Shown here one piece after another: positions 9,095 to 22,608 of a stretch of 64,000 bases of DNA; positions within the stretch are counted from its first letter, which is position 1; the number at the start of each line of letters is the position of its first letter. Both the position numbers and the translations under genes were made by a program. The notes beneath the pieces were generated by a model that did no database searches, was not told the origin of the DNA, and worked only from the letters and a program-made list of their open reading frames with translations. This DNA comes from Guyanagaster necrorhizus. Taxonomy: Eukaryota > Basidiomycota > Agaricomycetes > Agaricales > Physalacriaceae. The stretch spans positions 373,337-437,336 of the forward strand of contig NW_025064880.1 of assembly GCF_019112545.1 (NCBI RefSeq). The letters run 5' to 3'.

Positions 9095-12000
9095 ATGGGT
9101 CATGATTCTCTTCGTATTGACACCGGATTGCAGAACGAAGTGCCTTTCACAAGCAATGTGCCAGCAGACAGGTCTCCCACAGTTCCGTCGTTTCGATTAT
9201 CGAGCACTCCTAGCGAAAAGCTACCTCCTTCCCCGACAGATATCGACGAGGTCCACCCCCGCAGCTTCCGAAAGACATATGGAACACGAAGCAATGAATC
9301 CCGAAAGCTTCTCGCCCACATATTGGGCCAGCTCGCTAATAGGATCATGCCTCCCAGCGTTTACGACCTTGCAACCGCGGCAGACCAGACTGGAGAGAAA
9401 GGGTTGAGCAGATTTCTCAAGGGTGGTGTGAAGCTCGGCTCCGGAAAGCCACAGAGCAATAGGGTCACAGGGGACGAAGATGATGACGCTGAAGTGGACA
9501 GGGACTTTATGACGGACGCGACATTTGATTTTATGTCCCAGTTGAAGGACGTATTGATGATTTCTGTCCTCCGAGGCTGGCAGATATTTGACGAAGGGTA
9601 TGAATTCTATGCCTTGTGTCTTTGCCACGCTAATATATACGTAGGAGCACAGATGTCAAGGCCGAACGTCAGCACAGTGGGAAAAGCTCTTCGCCGTTTC
9701 GAAGATCAATAAGTACCTTGCATCCTAGCGGCAAACGCTCTAGGTCACCATCCCCAGCTTCGCCGTCTGCAAATTTTGGAGGCCAGATCCATTCAACTGA
9801 ACTCCTCTCTCAATGCATATCCATTCTCTCTTCCGTGGTGTCAGAAGACTGCAGATATAAGATAGCTTCGCCAAGGCCATCATGTCCTCCAAATGCTCTT
9901 CAGGCTCTCACATTGAAAGTTGCCCAGTTCCTCCTACATGTCCATCGTCGTACTTCCAAGGTAGTATCACAAATAGGATTTGCGCTTATCCCCGCCTTCT
10001 ACACGTTTCCACCCGAGATGTATGCACGTCTTCTGGCATTTTTTGAGGAGTGCATCATACGCGGCATTTTGGATGACTTGCGTGAAGTGCAAGGACTTCA
10101 GGATGAAATATCTTTTCAAGGTTGGATTCTCCACTCGATCTCGACTTGTCTGTGGCACTTACTCTGTCCTTTTTACAGCTCCAGAAGCATTTGATGAATC
10201 TTTGGATGCTCCAGTGGTCTCTATCAGAGTGGATGAAGCAGAGGATGAAAGTGGTATGCAGCGTCAAGCGACGTCAAAGTGGGTTCCTTGGACCGATACG
10301 GTCTCCTCGCGCGTCCTTAGAATTTTGTCTACAAATGCGCCTCTACAGCCGCCCTCAGTTTACTTCTTGGCATCATTAACTCCTCCCCTCTTGGCTACTA
10401 TATTGGACAACATTGACTTTGGTCTTGACTCAACAGCGTCCATCGATGTTCTGCACCGGTTGCACAGGCTTGTGGATCTCCTTGTCACGGCCAAAGTAGA
10501 TGCCTATCTGGATCTACTCGAGGTAGTTGCCTATCACTCCCCGAAATCCAGACATGCCGCCGCAAGTATGTTATCCGCGTTTTGGCCGAAAGGAATGGGC
10601 CACGTCATAATCAGTAGGCCGCTTGCAAGTTCTGCATATCTTGCCAACTCTCCGTCTATGAGAGATTTGCTTCAAGACCACCCCTATGACCACCAGTTCT
10701 TGCCGTGGCGTTTCATCATCAGTCACCGATATCCCCAGAACGATTGTCGTTCTTGCAGTAGCCAAATTGATGGGTTCGGGCTATTGTGTCCTTTCTGTAC
10801 TTGTGCCGTCCATTTCGATTGCTACGACCATCCAAGCGGATGCCATATTGCTAAGTACTCCGCAATGTCAGGCGCGAGCGTGCAGAAGGTAGCGTTGTAT
10901 CGTTTCTCATATCTATCTTCCAACAGACGAGACCATGGTGTCTGGACACTTCGAAAGCGCGGCCACACATTTCGATATGTCAACTTATTCACGCTCTGTC
11001 TTTGTTCAGCATGTCGGCAGCCTTTGTGGGGGTGCACGGCGCAGGGACTCAGATGTACCTCTTGTCTTCAATTTGTCCACGTTCGTTGTGCATCCTCTCA
11101 TACCCTATCAGGATGCCATTACTATGAGTATGACTCAAGCCATATGATGATCGAGTGGAATGCACTCCGGCAGTCCTGTGTCGATTTTTACGGAGATATA
11201 CTTTTGCTGTCTCAGGAGCAACTTCGGGGGAGATGTTTTGAGGAAATATCCGTCATGGCCTCCATACTCTGGACTCAGTTACAACTGTTGGCTAATGGGG
11301 TTGCTCTTGGATCCATTCTCATCACTCACAATGGCCGGGGCGCTGGAGAGCTGACATCGCACAAAGTAGCTGAATTTGAGCTCCATCGCGTCCTGCAGAC
11401 ATGCGAAGATCTGATATCGCAAGATGTTCTAACCGTGTCTGCTGCTACAGAAGACTACCTGCAAGACAATGGCCTGCAGCGGTCTGAACATACAATCTTC
11501 TTCGATTGGTCTAAACTCATTTACATTACCACGACGATAAAATTCCCTGCGGCACTTCATGCCACGGCCCCTCCAGCCAGCCAATCGTCCCTCCTTACCG
11601 TTACTCAGCCCGATATATTATCCGCTGCTAGGGAGTCGCTAGACCATCCGTTTGAGATGCTGCCCTTATCACATATGCGGGATGCTCTCGGAAGAGACTT
11701 CGATCTGCACTCAGACGCAATAGCCAAGTATTTGTTGTCACACCTCCATCATTTAGGATTTTTCGAGAGAATAGACAGACACCCGACCCTCTTCGATGAT
11801 AATCCAAACGTGAATAGCATCTCATGTAGTTTCCCCTTACCCCTTGGTCTCGACTTATCCACAGATGTGGAAACTCTTTTTGCATCGGTGGAAGCATGTC
11901 TTTCAGATTTGGATCTATCTGTCAACGAAACAGGTTTCCTTCTCCTCTGCAGGCGTCTCTGGCCCAATGGCATGGCGTCTGAGTATGCAGTAAGGCGGCT

Positions 12001-15000
12001 GACACATGCTATCATTTCTTGGGTTTTTGCAGAGGTGAGCTGTAGCATGTCTGTTCCATGACGTAGACATTAATAGCATCAAGGATGACAATCTTGCTAC
12101 GATACTCCGTGACTATATCGCGAAGCAGCAAAGCCTTCCTGGTGTTCGGATGGCAGACGATGTCAGCCCTTGGCCTGAGGCTCAGACGTTGCGGCATGCC
12201 CCACCAAGTTCTGTCCATAACGGCGGTGACTACGTAATGGCTAGACGGTCACTGTTATCGCATTACGCCATACCGTGGCTATTGACTTTACACAACGAAA
12301 GCGCGGAGAACTATGCGATCCTATTATACGAAATATCTGTTCAGCTGGCGCAACCCTCTTTCGCTGCTGATCTGCTGCTCTCCCCCTCACCTATTTTCTC
12401 TTTATCGACATCGACAGATGTTGTTACGCACAATTGTGATGCCCAATACTTCGACAGGCTGCTCCGTCTCATTATCCGTCTTTCTCAAAATTCAGTAACT
12501 TTCACAATTTTTGACGATTTATTTGTGCGTTGGTTAGAGGCGGTATCAGCTTCAGATCGTTTCGAAGAGGTGTGTTTCCTGTTCTACTTGTGGAACATCC
12601 AGTTAGATTTTTTTCTCTTTTATCCAAGCCCATACCATCACTAAGTCGTCTGTTCTTACGGGATGCCCAGGAGTCAACTTCAAGAACAAGTGTATTCGAT
12701 TCCACAGCAGGTCAAGATGGTGGTGGTGCTGCGATAGACCCCTGGCGCCGGGTCATCAGCGTTTCTACTGAAAATAAAGCTGGTCTTTTACGCAGTCTGC
12801 GCTGGATACATGTCTTTGCACGTTCTGGTATCGACGTACCTATCCAGACATATTTTCACTTCATCACTTTGATGGAAAAGTTTCAGACGACAGTTACTGA
12901 GTCGCTGTTATTCGTCAAAACCATAATGTCATCGACATGGCAAAGGCCAACAAGCCGCTTTGAAATCCAAGACATGTTTGCCAAACTCCATACTCGCCTT
13001 ATGCCAGAGGTTTTGCAAATTCTTTCTGGGGAGACATACACAAAAGACGTGTACGGTTTCGGTCACTTGTTCTTGCACATCATTACACTTCTAACATAGT
13101 TATAGGCTTGCCTTTATTCGCCAGACGCTGGCTACATGCTTGCTACTGTACGGCTGCAACCGAAGCAAGATCGTGGACCTGGAAATGGTTCACAATGACG
13201 AGATCAAAGACATGGCTTCTCGGTCATTTTTTCAGTACTCACGTAAAGCCCTTGACTTATCATAATCTCAGGCGCAAGATCAACATTCGCAGCTCGATAG
13301 TGTCCGATCCTATCATCGTTCCTCCCAATTTCATGGCGGCCATTAATCGATATATGAATGCTGACGTTGATGACGTTTCCTGCCTGATAGCAAAGTTTTT
13401 TTTTATGTTTCTCATGCGCTCACCGTATCTTGAACCTCATGAAGTGGATAATTTTATCCTCAAGAATGGAAGCATGCTATGCAATTGGTGAGTTGACACT
13501 TTGCCTATCTATCCTGTCTTGGGCGGCCCCCAACAGTTCCTCCTTAGCGCATGGCAGTTGTACGGAATTCGTCGGCAGGAAATCTCTGCCTTCAGGGCCC
13601 CATTTCTTCTGCGAACGTTAGTTGTAGACGCCCAACCTTTTCAGCTTATCCTGAAGAAGTACTTCCGCGCTGAAGGTGATTGGGAACTTAGGTTTTTGTT
13701 TACGCCCCTTCTCCGCGTAACAACTTGACAAACTGCACTTCTTAGGCTAGAAGGCATCGCCCGACTATTTCGCATAATCTTGGATTCTCCTACTCCAGAC
13801 TTTCAGGTCGAGGGTAGGCAATGGAAGTCGAGCGTCGGCGACGTGTTCTACTATTTTTTTTCTTCCCTTTGGGCAGACAAAAGAGTTCGTGTCGTTAATC
13901 CTCCCTTAACATGATGAATGACTCGTGCATAGGAAGAAATTCGGCTCTCAGCTGACACCCTGGTTTCAAACATGCTTACGGCGCATTTCAATGCGATATC
14001 CTCCTGTTGGGATGAAGTTCTATCCAAGTCACCAGTCGAAGAACGCGTCAAATTGGTGTCTTTCCTGATACAATTACGATCACATTTCCCTACATGGAAG
14101 GGTACTGTAGTTTCCTCTTTGAATCACTACTGTAACTTATCCAGTGACTTAGTGGTGTCTTGGGAGGTTATTGTCGAGACACTTCTCGAAGATCAATATG
14201 ATGAAAAAGAAAGTGGCGACGGACCTGCCGCTGCGCACCTGGCAAGTCTCTTTCGTTTCTATTTTAAACGTGGACTAATCAGAACTCGTGGCACAGTCTA
14301 TGTATGGTCTATCTTCAAAGGACGATATACTATCCGATGAGCCCATGATTTCGTCTGATACTGCACTTCTTCGTGTAAGTGTTTTGTTTCTGATACAAAT
14401 CTTCCTAGCTTACAGCATCTAGGCCTCTATTCTACATCTGAGCCTCGGCATGATTGCAGAAGGTATCAAGATAGAGTACAATGACGTGCTTCGCATCAAA
14501 CACCACTTGGTCAGAGCCTTGGGGTTCGATAAGATCGCATTGGCACCTACATCGAATGGACATACATTCTTCGTCGAGTTTGGTGAAACCAAAGACATAC
14601 CAGAAGTCGCATATCCTTGTGTGACCGAGCTGACTGTGGTTTTGGACGCTCATCACGTCCTTGATTTGAGCACAATCAGTACAGGGATACAGGAAAGTGC
14701 TGATAGCACCACTCCTCTGCTCATAGGTGCCCCTTACGTAGATGTGTGTTTGGGTCTATTCTGCACGGTTAGGGCTCCGGAATCGTTACCGGTTCTGGTG
14801 CTCAAGAGCATGCTTGAAGCCTTGGGCATCGTGATTTACAAGCATAATTTCGAAAAGGTTTACCTCCGTCATTTGCAGCAGACCCTGCGGAGGGCAGTCT
14901 CGCGTGCTCTGGAGCTTCTTCTTCTGGATATCAATTATGAATGTCGACAATTGGCTCTTTCTGTTGTTCAAGCGTATATAAAGCGATGGCACGGATCCAT

Positions 15001-17091
15001 TCGATCTTTTGTTCAGTGAGTTACCAATCGTGTCATTAGCGACTGCTCTCATTCGCCGTATAGCTTTGCAATTGAACAGGTCGCGAAGCTCGTTGCTTCG
15101 CAGAGCCATCTTTCCCAAGATGCCTTAGTGGCTCAAGGCAAAGCTTTCATTGAATCCAACCTTGTGACGTGAGTGAAAGATCTTCTTTCTCTCGTACTGA
15201 TATAAGCTCATGCCTATCCATAGATACTGCAACAACGGAATATTTACTGGACTCCTCCGGGTGTGTATGCAGTCACTTTATCAATGCTTCCATTCACGTC
15301 TTCTTTAGCGTGATCTCGATCCTGAAATCTTCGTAATTCTGAAGCAGGTTACCGATGCGAACGCCAAGGCCTCGCCTAAAACTCCCGCTAATCTGCGTGA
15401 ATCCTTGTTGCGGGACACTCTTCCTAGGGCCGTAGAGACGGACCAAACTGCCTTCCAAGCTCTGTTAAAGAACCTGCAGAGCTACATAGAAGTAATATAT
15501 CATCAAGGGTACTCACTTGATTTAATGTCATGTCAGTTCCATGCCTTACCTCTCTGACTTTGTAATGCTGACAGGGAATCTAGTCGTAGGTCAACACTTG
15601 GTTCACCTCGCTCGTCGTAGTTTAGAATGGGCCTCCAATGCCATCAACCCTTCCCCCTTACTCTCTATCGCGACCATCCTAATTCAGCACAACAAATCCC
15701 AAAGTCGAGTTCGTAAAATCCCGCCGAACGCGTGCCGCTTAAGGCTGATAAGCATTGTAACAGGACATGTTGACATATACGGACGCCATCCTTCGTATAG
15801 CACTGACTAGGTTGGCCGTTGATGAAGCAAGTCTTTCCAAACTCATCCAAGTGACTGCTACGCTCTATCGGAAAACACAAACAACAGATTCTGTGCCCAC
15901 AAATACCATTATTGCTGTCATCCTCGAATTACTGTCTGACGGGCTTCGTATGAAGGTCCGTGTCCTGCCGATAACGTTGAAGGCAATGCTTGTAGTATGT
16001 GGCTGCTGTCCTTTTACAGGATTGATGAACCATGAGCTTTTAACAGGCTGTAATGACAACAGAGATCGCCGGGCATACAACCCCCGCTGTTCTGTATCAT
16101 CAACAATTTGCGGCTATAGCTGAGAACGGCTTCCACTTTCTACAGAACCATGTGTGGACAGATATGCGCACCGATAGCGACTATTCGGCGTCTTTGATGA
16201 TAGGAAAGTTTATACTCCAAGCGGCTATACTTGATCCAAGCGTTATGACTAGAGTTGTTGAACAAACTGTCGAGGTTAGTTGTATACTAGACACTATAAC
16301 AGACTCTGATTTTATGACATAGCGATCTTCACGACATTATATGACCATCCGGGCGTGGAACGTGCTCATTCTGTCTGCACTAATGGATCCATCTGAAAAT
16401 TGGATCACGCTGATTTATATGCAACTTCCAACGTTCTCTTCTGCCTATCAGACTGCTCTTAGAGGATACCTACAAGCAGGCACAAGCCCTCCAGAATCTG
16501 CAATAACGGACATCAATCACGCATACGTGGCCATCAAATTATGGCTTATATTGGCGCAGAAGCGAGCTGTGAAAGAGGAAGAAGGTTGCGTGTCGGCGTT
16601 CACGGTTTGGAACGAACTGTGGTTCCCGTTCGAGAGTCTTGTCAATGTCTTTGAAGCGGAAGTGCAAGTAGGCTTGTCAATGGTAAGCAACCTCAACAAC
16701 CAAATGGCGTCGGACTGGTTTACGAAGTACACACAGACGCTGGCCATGCTCACATGGTCGACAGTTGCTGAGCTTTTTCTTTTCATTCGAGCTCTGCATA
16801 GCCCTGTGGCTTCAGAGTCGGCATCACACATTAGCCTGCTAAAACGGCTGAAGAATCTTGGTCGCGGGGAAGCGCATGCATCCAAAGTACGTCTCCATTT
16901 CGTGCTGCTCAATTACGCCTCACGCATCAGTTATGCAGCTATCACGGGCACTGCGCAGCATGTCCGAACCACCTCCTGAAATACCCATAGGTAGTCATAT
17001 CAATCAAGCGGCGAAAGACCTCATTGCAGCGGAGAAACTGAGGATCTTAGAGGCAAGGAGAGAACCGAAACTAGGTAGAGGTGGGATGTAG
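9095..17091 (+). CDS. Giant C1-domain, helical-repeat-like protein (~2331 aa), unassigned
   Basis: I resolved 21 exons: 9095-9597, 9645-10120, 10179-12034, 12084-12569, 12629-13050, 13106-13234, 13272-13487, 13548-13697, 13746-13884, 13933-14245, 14283-14374, 14423-15015, 15064-15168, 15224-15260, 15309-15531, 15575-15708, 15764-15994, 16047-16274, 16323-16682, 16737-16886, 16939-17091. They total 2332 codons. The eighth donor could instead be at 13692. Residues about 510-640 hold two tandem Cys/His clusters. The second fits the C1 (phorbol ester/DAG) spacing H-x12-C-x2-C-x13-C-x2-C-x4-H-x2-C-x7-C. The rest is long runs of amphipathic Leu-rich helices like HEAT/ARM scaffolds, with a basic 'AAEKLRILEARREPK' tail. 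No enzymatic motif was found. Size and architecture recall UNC80/UNC79-type channel scaffolds, but that is only a hypothesis. Confidence 0.75.
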
Positions 17092-17197
17092 AATCTGGAC
17101 AATGTATTGCAGATTTGGGATAGCCTAATGTCCAAGACATATTGGGACAACGAAGAAGCCTCCGGTACAATCACACACCCAGCTACGGTGCTCATGA

Positions 17198-17574
17198 TTA
17201 GGCAGTACGTAGCCGGACCTTTTGAGCCTGTTTCCGCTTCTCTTTGATGACGGTGGACCCTATGAAGAAGCCAATGACAGACAGACCGACAACGAGGATG
17301 AAGGCAGGCAGTCGGACAGCCCATTCTCGAGCAGGGAAGAAACTGTGTATCTGACTGGCAGGATCGAAAAAGGGCTAGTCTGGTGCTGAGTATACGACAA
17401 GAAGAAATGCAAAACGCCACGCACGAGCAATATTGCCCAAGTTGTGTAATATGTGAACACAACGGCTGCTGCCAGCAGCATTGTCCCTCCCATTGCTTTG
17501 TCGCTTGTTCCCTGCAATCAGTAAACCCTCAGCACTGGCTACGATGGCAGGAAGAGGGCTGTAGGTCGCACCAT
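17198..17574 (-). CDS. DPM2: Dolichol-phosphate mannosyltransferase regulatory subunit DPM2
   Basis: Three exons encode 88 residues: 17574-17572 (the ATG alone), 17511-17425 and 17374-17198. The protein begins M-GTSDKAMGGTML and has two transmembrane segments, the first ending 'VFTYYTTWAILLPFFD', the hallmark DPM2 block (human FTYYTAWVILLPF), and a basic tail 'KEKRKQAQK'. In animals DPM2 sits in the ER membrane, stabilises the DPM1/DPM3 complex that makes dolichol-phosphate mannose, and also assists GPI-GlcNAc transferase. The first intron begins immediately after ATG, with GTGCGA as donor. No other ATG lies upstream in a usable frame. It converges on the giant gene (106 nt) and diverges from TRS120 (172 nt). 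Confidence 0.9.
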
Positions 17575-17746
17575 TGCAAGTACGGATGTGGTGTCAGAAG
17601 TATAAAGTTGATCCAGTGACCAAAGCAGGCGACGCGTTCATTTTCGTCCCCACCACTTTCACCGGCACAAAAAGTTCAGCTGCGCTCCGTCCTTGTCGTC
17701 TCTGTCATCGTCGTGGGCACCGGTGTCGAGCCTAGACGCTCGTCGC
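17575..17746. promoter_or_regulatory. Short divergent promoter DPM2 / TRS120
   Basis: 172 nt separate the two opposite ATG codons, so 5' leaders and promoters of both genes must share it. I see no TATA box or CACGTG; there is a CT-rich run on the plus strand near 17680-17710. Confidence 0.45.
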
Positions 17747-20700
17747 ATGGATACCCATGTCTTTGCCTCACTAGCGCATGTCAAAATCCTACTGGTACCA
17801 GTTGGCTCCATATCTCAGCCGACTTTCGACAAATACGTCACCGAAATTCGCAATTTCGAGTCTATTAGACTTGGGGATATACCTGTCGATAGCAAGGATG
17901 AACGGGGTGTGTACAGATGATATATATCTCCAAGAATACAAGTCTCATTGCAATTCTAGCTCGGTTCATGCCCAACCCTCTCTCGACCGGTCATCTCCAC
18001 CTGAGCTTCCCAACCTGTCCGCCTCCTACTTCACATATACCCCTCTCACTGCTGCGGCCGTCTCATTTCCCATTAGCCGTGATTGGTATCGCTTCATGTG
18101 CACCTGAGGATACCCTTCCTTCTGTCCTTGCCCAGTTCCATGGCACCCTGCTCGACCTCTTTCCCGCGGACTTCATCTTCCCACTTGCCAGGAGCTGTTT
18201 CGTTTTCGAAGAGGGCGACGGCCACAACAGTACGAACCTGGGCGACGGCCTTCCAGGTTTAGCCGTCATTCCAAGCATGATGGGTAATAAGAAGATATAC
18301 CTTGGCACGCTTATAGCCGATTTGTGTTCGAATGTCCTGGGGGAATTCGGAGTTCTTGTATGCCTCATCATTTCCGCCGTTGGGTTAGCTTAACAGAAAG
18401 GCATAGGTTCAAGCTCTCGAAAGTCCGTTGGGAAACGAATATCTTAACTCATCACTCTTACCGATCCTCCCCCCTTTATCGGAACTCCCTACACCATTGA
18501 TTGGGAATCGAATACGTGATCCTTTACCGCCTTTATCATCACATAACAGCGTACCCGACATGTCGAAGTCTGGATTCACTCTGGCATCATCTCCCACCAT
18601 GAAACGAACATCTTCTGCAGGGCATAGGCAATCTACTCTCACAATCCCTGCCTCAAAGAAGCGTCTAAGTAGCATTGGTGCTGTGTCATCTCCCGGGCGA
18701 TTGTTCAAAGTCTTAGGCGATTTCTTCACCCTTGCAGGCAGAACAGAAGACGCATGTATATGGTAGGCCTTTTAACTAGTTTTCATTCTAATGTTCTCAT
18801 TGGCGACAGGTATACTGAATCGCTTCAACTATTCAGAGCGACTCCCGATCCAGTGTGGCAGGCATCCGCTTTGGAAGGTCTCGCCACGATATCTATTCTT
18901 GATTCGTGGTCAGCCGGACATGGACTAGTCTGTTCATCTCGTTTCTGCTATTCTTTTCTCTAACGTCTCTATCCTAGCAAACATCTACAAGCGCCACCAC
19001 CCGTGATCCTTGGGGTGATGTTGCCGACAAGCTGACCCAAGCAACGGCAATGTATTACAAGACACCTGTCGCCGACATGGACCATCACTCACTTGTTGCT
19101 TATCTTTATTGCTGTTGTGTACTTCGACATTCTTCTCTTCTTTTCTCTGTGTGGTCCGCCAAGGGATGGGGCCCGCTTGCTTTTACAACCATGCTGCAAC
19201 CCGGAACAACGCCTTACCTCCCGCCTACGATATCCCATGAAGACCGTACTTCATGGTCACATTTAGAACGCTTAAGTTCAATTTCAGGCATCTCTCGCAT
19301 ATCCATAGCCTCTGTTATTGCTCAAGCTCATGGTCCCTGGTTATTACACTTGGACGCTAGAGAACGAATAGGCGTTTTGGAAGCAGTGGCAGCCTTTTAC
19401 TCCTGCTTGGGGTTTAGGCGAAAAGAGGCATACATCTTGCGAGAGGTTCTTGGGTGTATTCTTGACTTGATTGTCTGTGGTAGAGATGAGGATGGTATCG
19501 CTAGGGCATCGTATAGTCCTGATGAAGGCACACAGACTTCAGCGACAAATGCTGCGCTGTCACCCGTGCCGAATGACGCTCAGGTTGGGGTGAGGGTGAA
19601 CGAAAGCACAGAGGGAAATCACAGCATTTTGAAGCTTCTCGCCTATCTTTGCAAAGTCCTTGGTATTGAGTTAGATGCTGTAAGGTTCATTGATGTGGAT
19701 AGCACTTCGGCCTCAACATGTGGCAATGGGCTGGATGACGACTGTCAACTCCGAGAGCCCTTCGGCTGGCCAGAGCTGCAGATTGGTGTTGTCCGAGAAG
19801 CGGTGGCCGTTGCGGAGGCATTACCAGGCTAGTTCGCGAAATAGCAACTGTTTCTGTGTATTTATTTTTGTTTCAGACTATCTGGCCGTTGCTCAATTTG
19901 CCCTATCCTCTCTGAAGACTCTTCAAGATGTGTTGGAACTTGGCGATCAGTACCATTTTTATACGACTTCCGCGCGAGCATTGTTAACAGCGCGGAGACG
20001 TGGGGACACTAGATCTATGGAATACTGGACAGGAAATCCCATCTCCGGCATTTCTTTGGTGCCGTATGTCTGAGTTCTAGCTTCCAGGGCGATGTCTAAT
20101 CGAGTTTACTAGGCTACCTCTTATCCGTCTACCGAACGAGAAACCCATGTCCGCCCTTCGGCCCAGGTCCAGTGAAGTAAATCCGATTCTTACCGGAGGT
20201 AAAAACCCTTTTCTCTATAATCCTCGACAAGCAGCGTTTGGTCAAGTGAGTCAATGCTTCATATCTCACATTATGCAGTGACCTCATTCCACCAGCCGAG
20301 TCAAACTATGGTTGTACAGAATGAAGTGCTCGAATTCGTGATTGAGCTCCAGAACCCTTATTGTTTTGATCTCGAACTCGATTCTCTTTCTCTCAGGTCC
20401 GTAGATGCTTGTTGTCCTTCTTTTGTGTATCTAAGGTTTAAGCAGTACCACCGGTGTACCATTTGAATCCACGCCAACGCGAGTATTGATTCCTGCAGAA
20501 TCAAATTATCGCGTCGTCGTTTCTGGAAAGGCTACACAAAGTGGCACATTGACAATTCGTGGATGCATAGTCCAAGCATTCTCAGGGGTCCCTCGCGAAT
20601 TCATCGTTCCTCTTGCTACTGATGAAGAACTGGAACGACAAACACGAAGACGCGGAGCACTACAATGCGAGATGGGCCGGTCGAAGTATTCTGGGTTAGA

Positions 20701-22411
20701 TGCGTTCCCTTGGGAAAAAGCCCAGAAGCGCGAGAGCAAGCAATTGGCAAGATCGCCGTCAAAGTTGATTCCCAGGTTTCTGGAATGTAAAGTTGTTCCC
20801 GAACAACCACTTCTGCGCATCCGACGGACGTCAGTGACGCATGGGGCTTTGATGTTATATGACGGAGAGAGGTGAGCTGGTCGTGACTCCACCGGGGCTA
20901 GTTCTGAATTAATCGTTAGATCTACCATACGTTTAACGGTAGAGAATGTCTCCTCCCTGCCGGTTGATTTCCTGAGACTGGTTTTTGACGATTCTACAAT
21001 TGCCCCTGCTCAGCAGGTTCTCGCCGAAGGTTCGTTATCTACCTTCGATACTTACGAAACGGAGTACAATCTGATACATCGACCACTATTCTCGTGGAAT
21101 GAGGATGAAAGCCGAGCTATCGCTCCCGGGGGTAAACTGACATTGATTGTGAAATGTCTGGGGAAGGTCGGATGGTATGCGGTCCTCTCAGCAAGGAAGT
21201 CCTTCTCTGATCATATTTCGCAGTACCAGCGGTACTATACACGCAACATATGCGTGCATAGAACGCAACTCGGAAACCCCCTTAGAAGTATTTCACACTC
21301 GTCAATTATCGTATCCGCTCATGGTCACCGTGTATCATATGCTGGATTGTCAAGCAATGGACATTCTCCCATTGTCTTTGCACGATGATGACAGTAGACC
21401 CGGGAAATCTCAATTGCCAATGAGTGATATATCCAGCTGGTGTTTGTTCTCAATCGAAGTGAGAAATTCATATGGGACGCCATTCGAGGTGACTATCGAG
21501 AGAGTACAAAAAGGTATCTTTCCATTCATGGCCTCAAGACTCGATGGTTCACTAACGCTGTCATAGACGCCACATCTGCCAAAACTTCAAGCATCATTGC
21601 CCCTGGTTCCACGTCCCGGTCAGTGTACTCATTGAATGTGTTCTGGCTTTACTAAATTGCGATGCTGGTCGACAGCCTTGTCATCCCTTTGAGAAAGTTT
21701 TTGCTGACCCAGCAGCATATCTCAGAAACCATACCGACGTTGTCTGATAGACAATTCGTGCTCACCGAATCCAAGCTGTCGGATGGGGAAGAACGAATTC
21801 AGAAGGAGCTCTTTTGGTACCGAGAGGAATTGTTCAAGTCATTACAGTGTCGATGGCAAGAGGTATGCTTGCGCTCGCGATATCACTCCTTTACGTTGAC
21901 GGTTTCCAGATGGGTGGCATTCGGTCTGGTGATATGTCGTTACGACAGCAACGAATGACGATGTCGATGTTGAATACCTTGCGCACGGAAACCGCGAGGA
22001 TTGACATGTCTTTGCTGACATTTGACGAGTCAGAGGTGCTTCATCGAAATGGCAAATATCATCCCCAGGCAAACGAGTTCGTACACCTTCGTATCAAAAT
22101 TAAAAATCAATATGGTAAGAAGATCTGTGAATTCAACGTAAAAATGCTGACGTGTGCCAACAGCCTCTCCCTTGATGTTATCATTGGATCTGGTTATGGA
22201 GCCTTCTGAGCATGTCATCTATGAAGGGGTCCTCAATGATATACCAGTAGGGAGATTGAAGAGCGGAGCGTCATTCGACATCACTATATCGCTATGTTTC
22301 CTTGCCTATGGACGCTTCACCATTTGGGCAACAGCTAACACATTTGGAGGGAAATCTCGGGAAAGGATTCAAGGATCCGCGCAGCTTACCGCTGTCGTTA
22401 TGGAGAGATGA
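17747..22411 (+). CDS. TRS120: TRAPPII complex subunit Trs120 / TRAPPC9
   Basis: Fifteen exons total 1323 codons (17747-17906, 17960-18357, 18407-18762, 18810-18927, 18978-19827, 19877-20063, 20113-20245, 20296-20396, 20443-20871, 20920-21174, 21224-21513, 21567-21618, 21676-21862, 21910-22114, 22164-22411). Yeast Trs120 has 1289 residues. The start 'FASLAHVKILLVPVGSI' is characteristic. The 'SPGRLFKVLGDFFTLAGRTEDACIWYTESLQLF' region followed by 'ASALEGLA' is the conserved TPR-like core, and the C-terminal third has beta-sandwich/Ig-like segments. TRAPPII is the exchange factor for Ypt31/32 (Rab11) at the trans-Golgi. The intron at 19828-19876 has a GC donor. The best start is the ATG at 17747; the frame is open upstream without another ATG. 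Confidence 0.92.
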
Positions 22412-22608
22412 TCCTGCGTACGGAAGGGACGTTATATTTCCCATAGTCCTCCAAGTGCTTTATTAGCAACAAGGCGTGTATTTCTGAGAGCCCGTGATCT
22501 GTAGGGAAGAGAGGTTCGCTCCGTAGATTAAACTTGCATAAGTAGTCCACCGGTTATAGTATGACTCAACATCGCAATGCGAAGAGAGGCTCTCATCTTC
22601 GTATCATA

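Noticed and set aside
8819..9407. Plus-strand ORFs overlapping the 5' end of the giant gene
   Set aside because: They overlap the gene's first exon in another frame and lack features of their own.
14102..14144. Possible 43-nt intron in the giant gene
   Set aside because: Removing it creates an immediate stop codon, whereas the sequence reads through in frame.
15492..15574. Apparent frameshift in the giant gene near 15.5 kb
   Set aside because: An intron at 15532-15574 with a CTGAC branch site joins the two frames in phase, so no mutation needs to be assumed.
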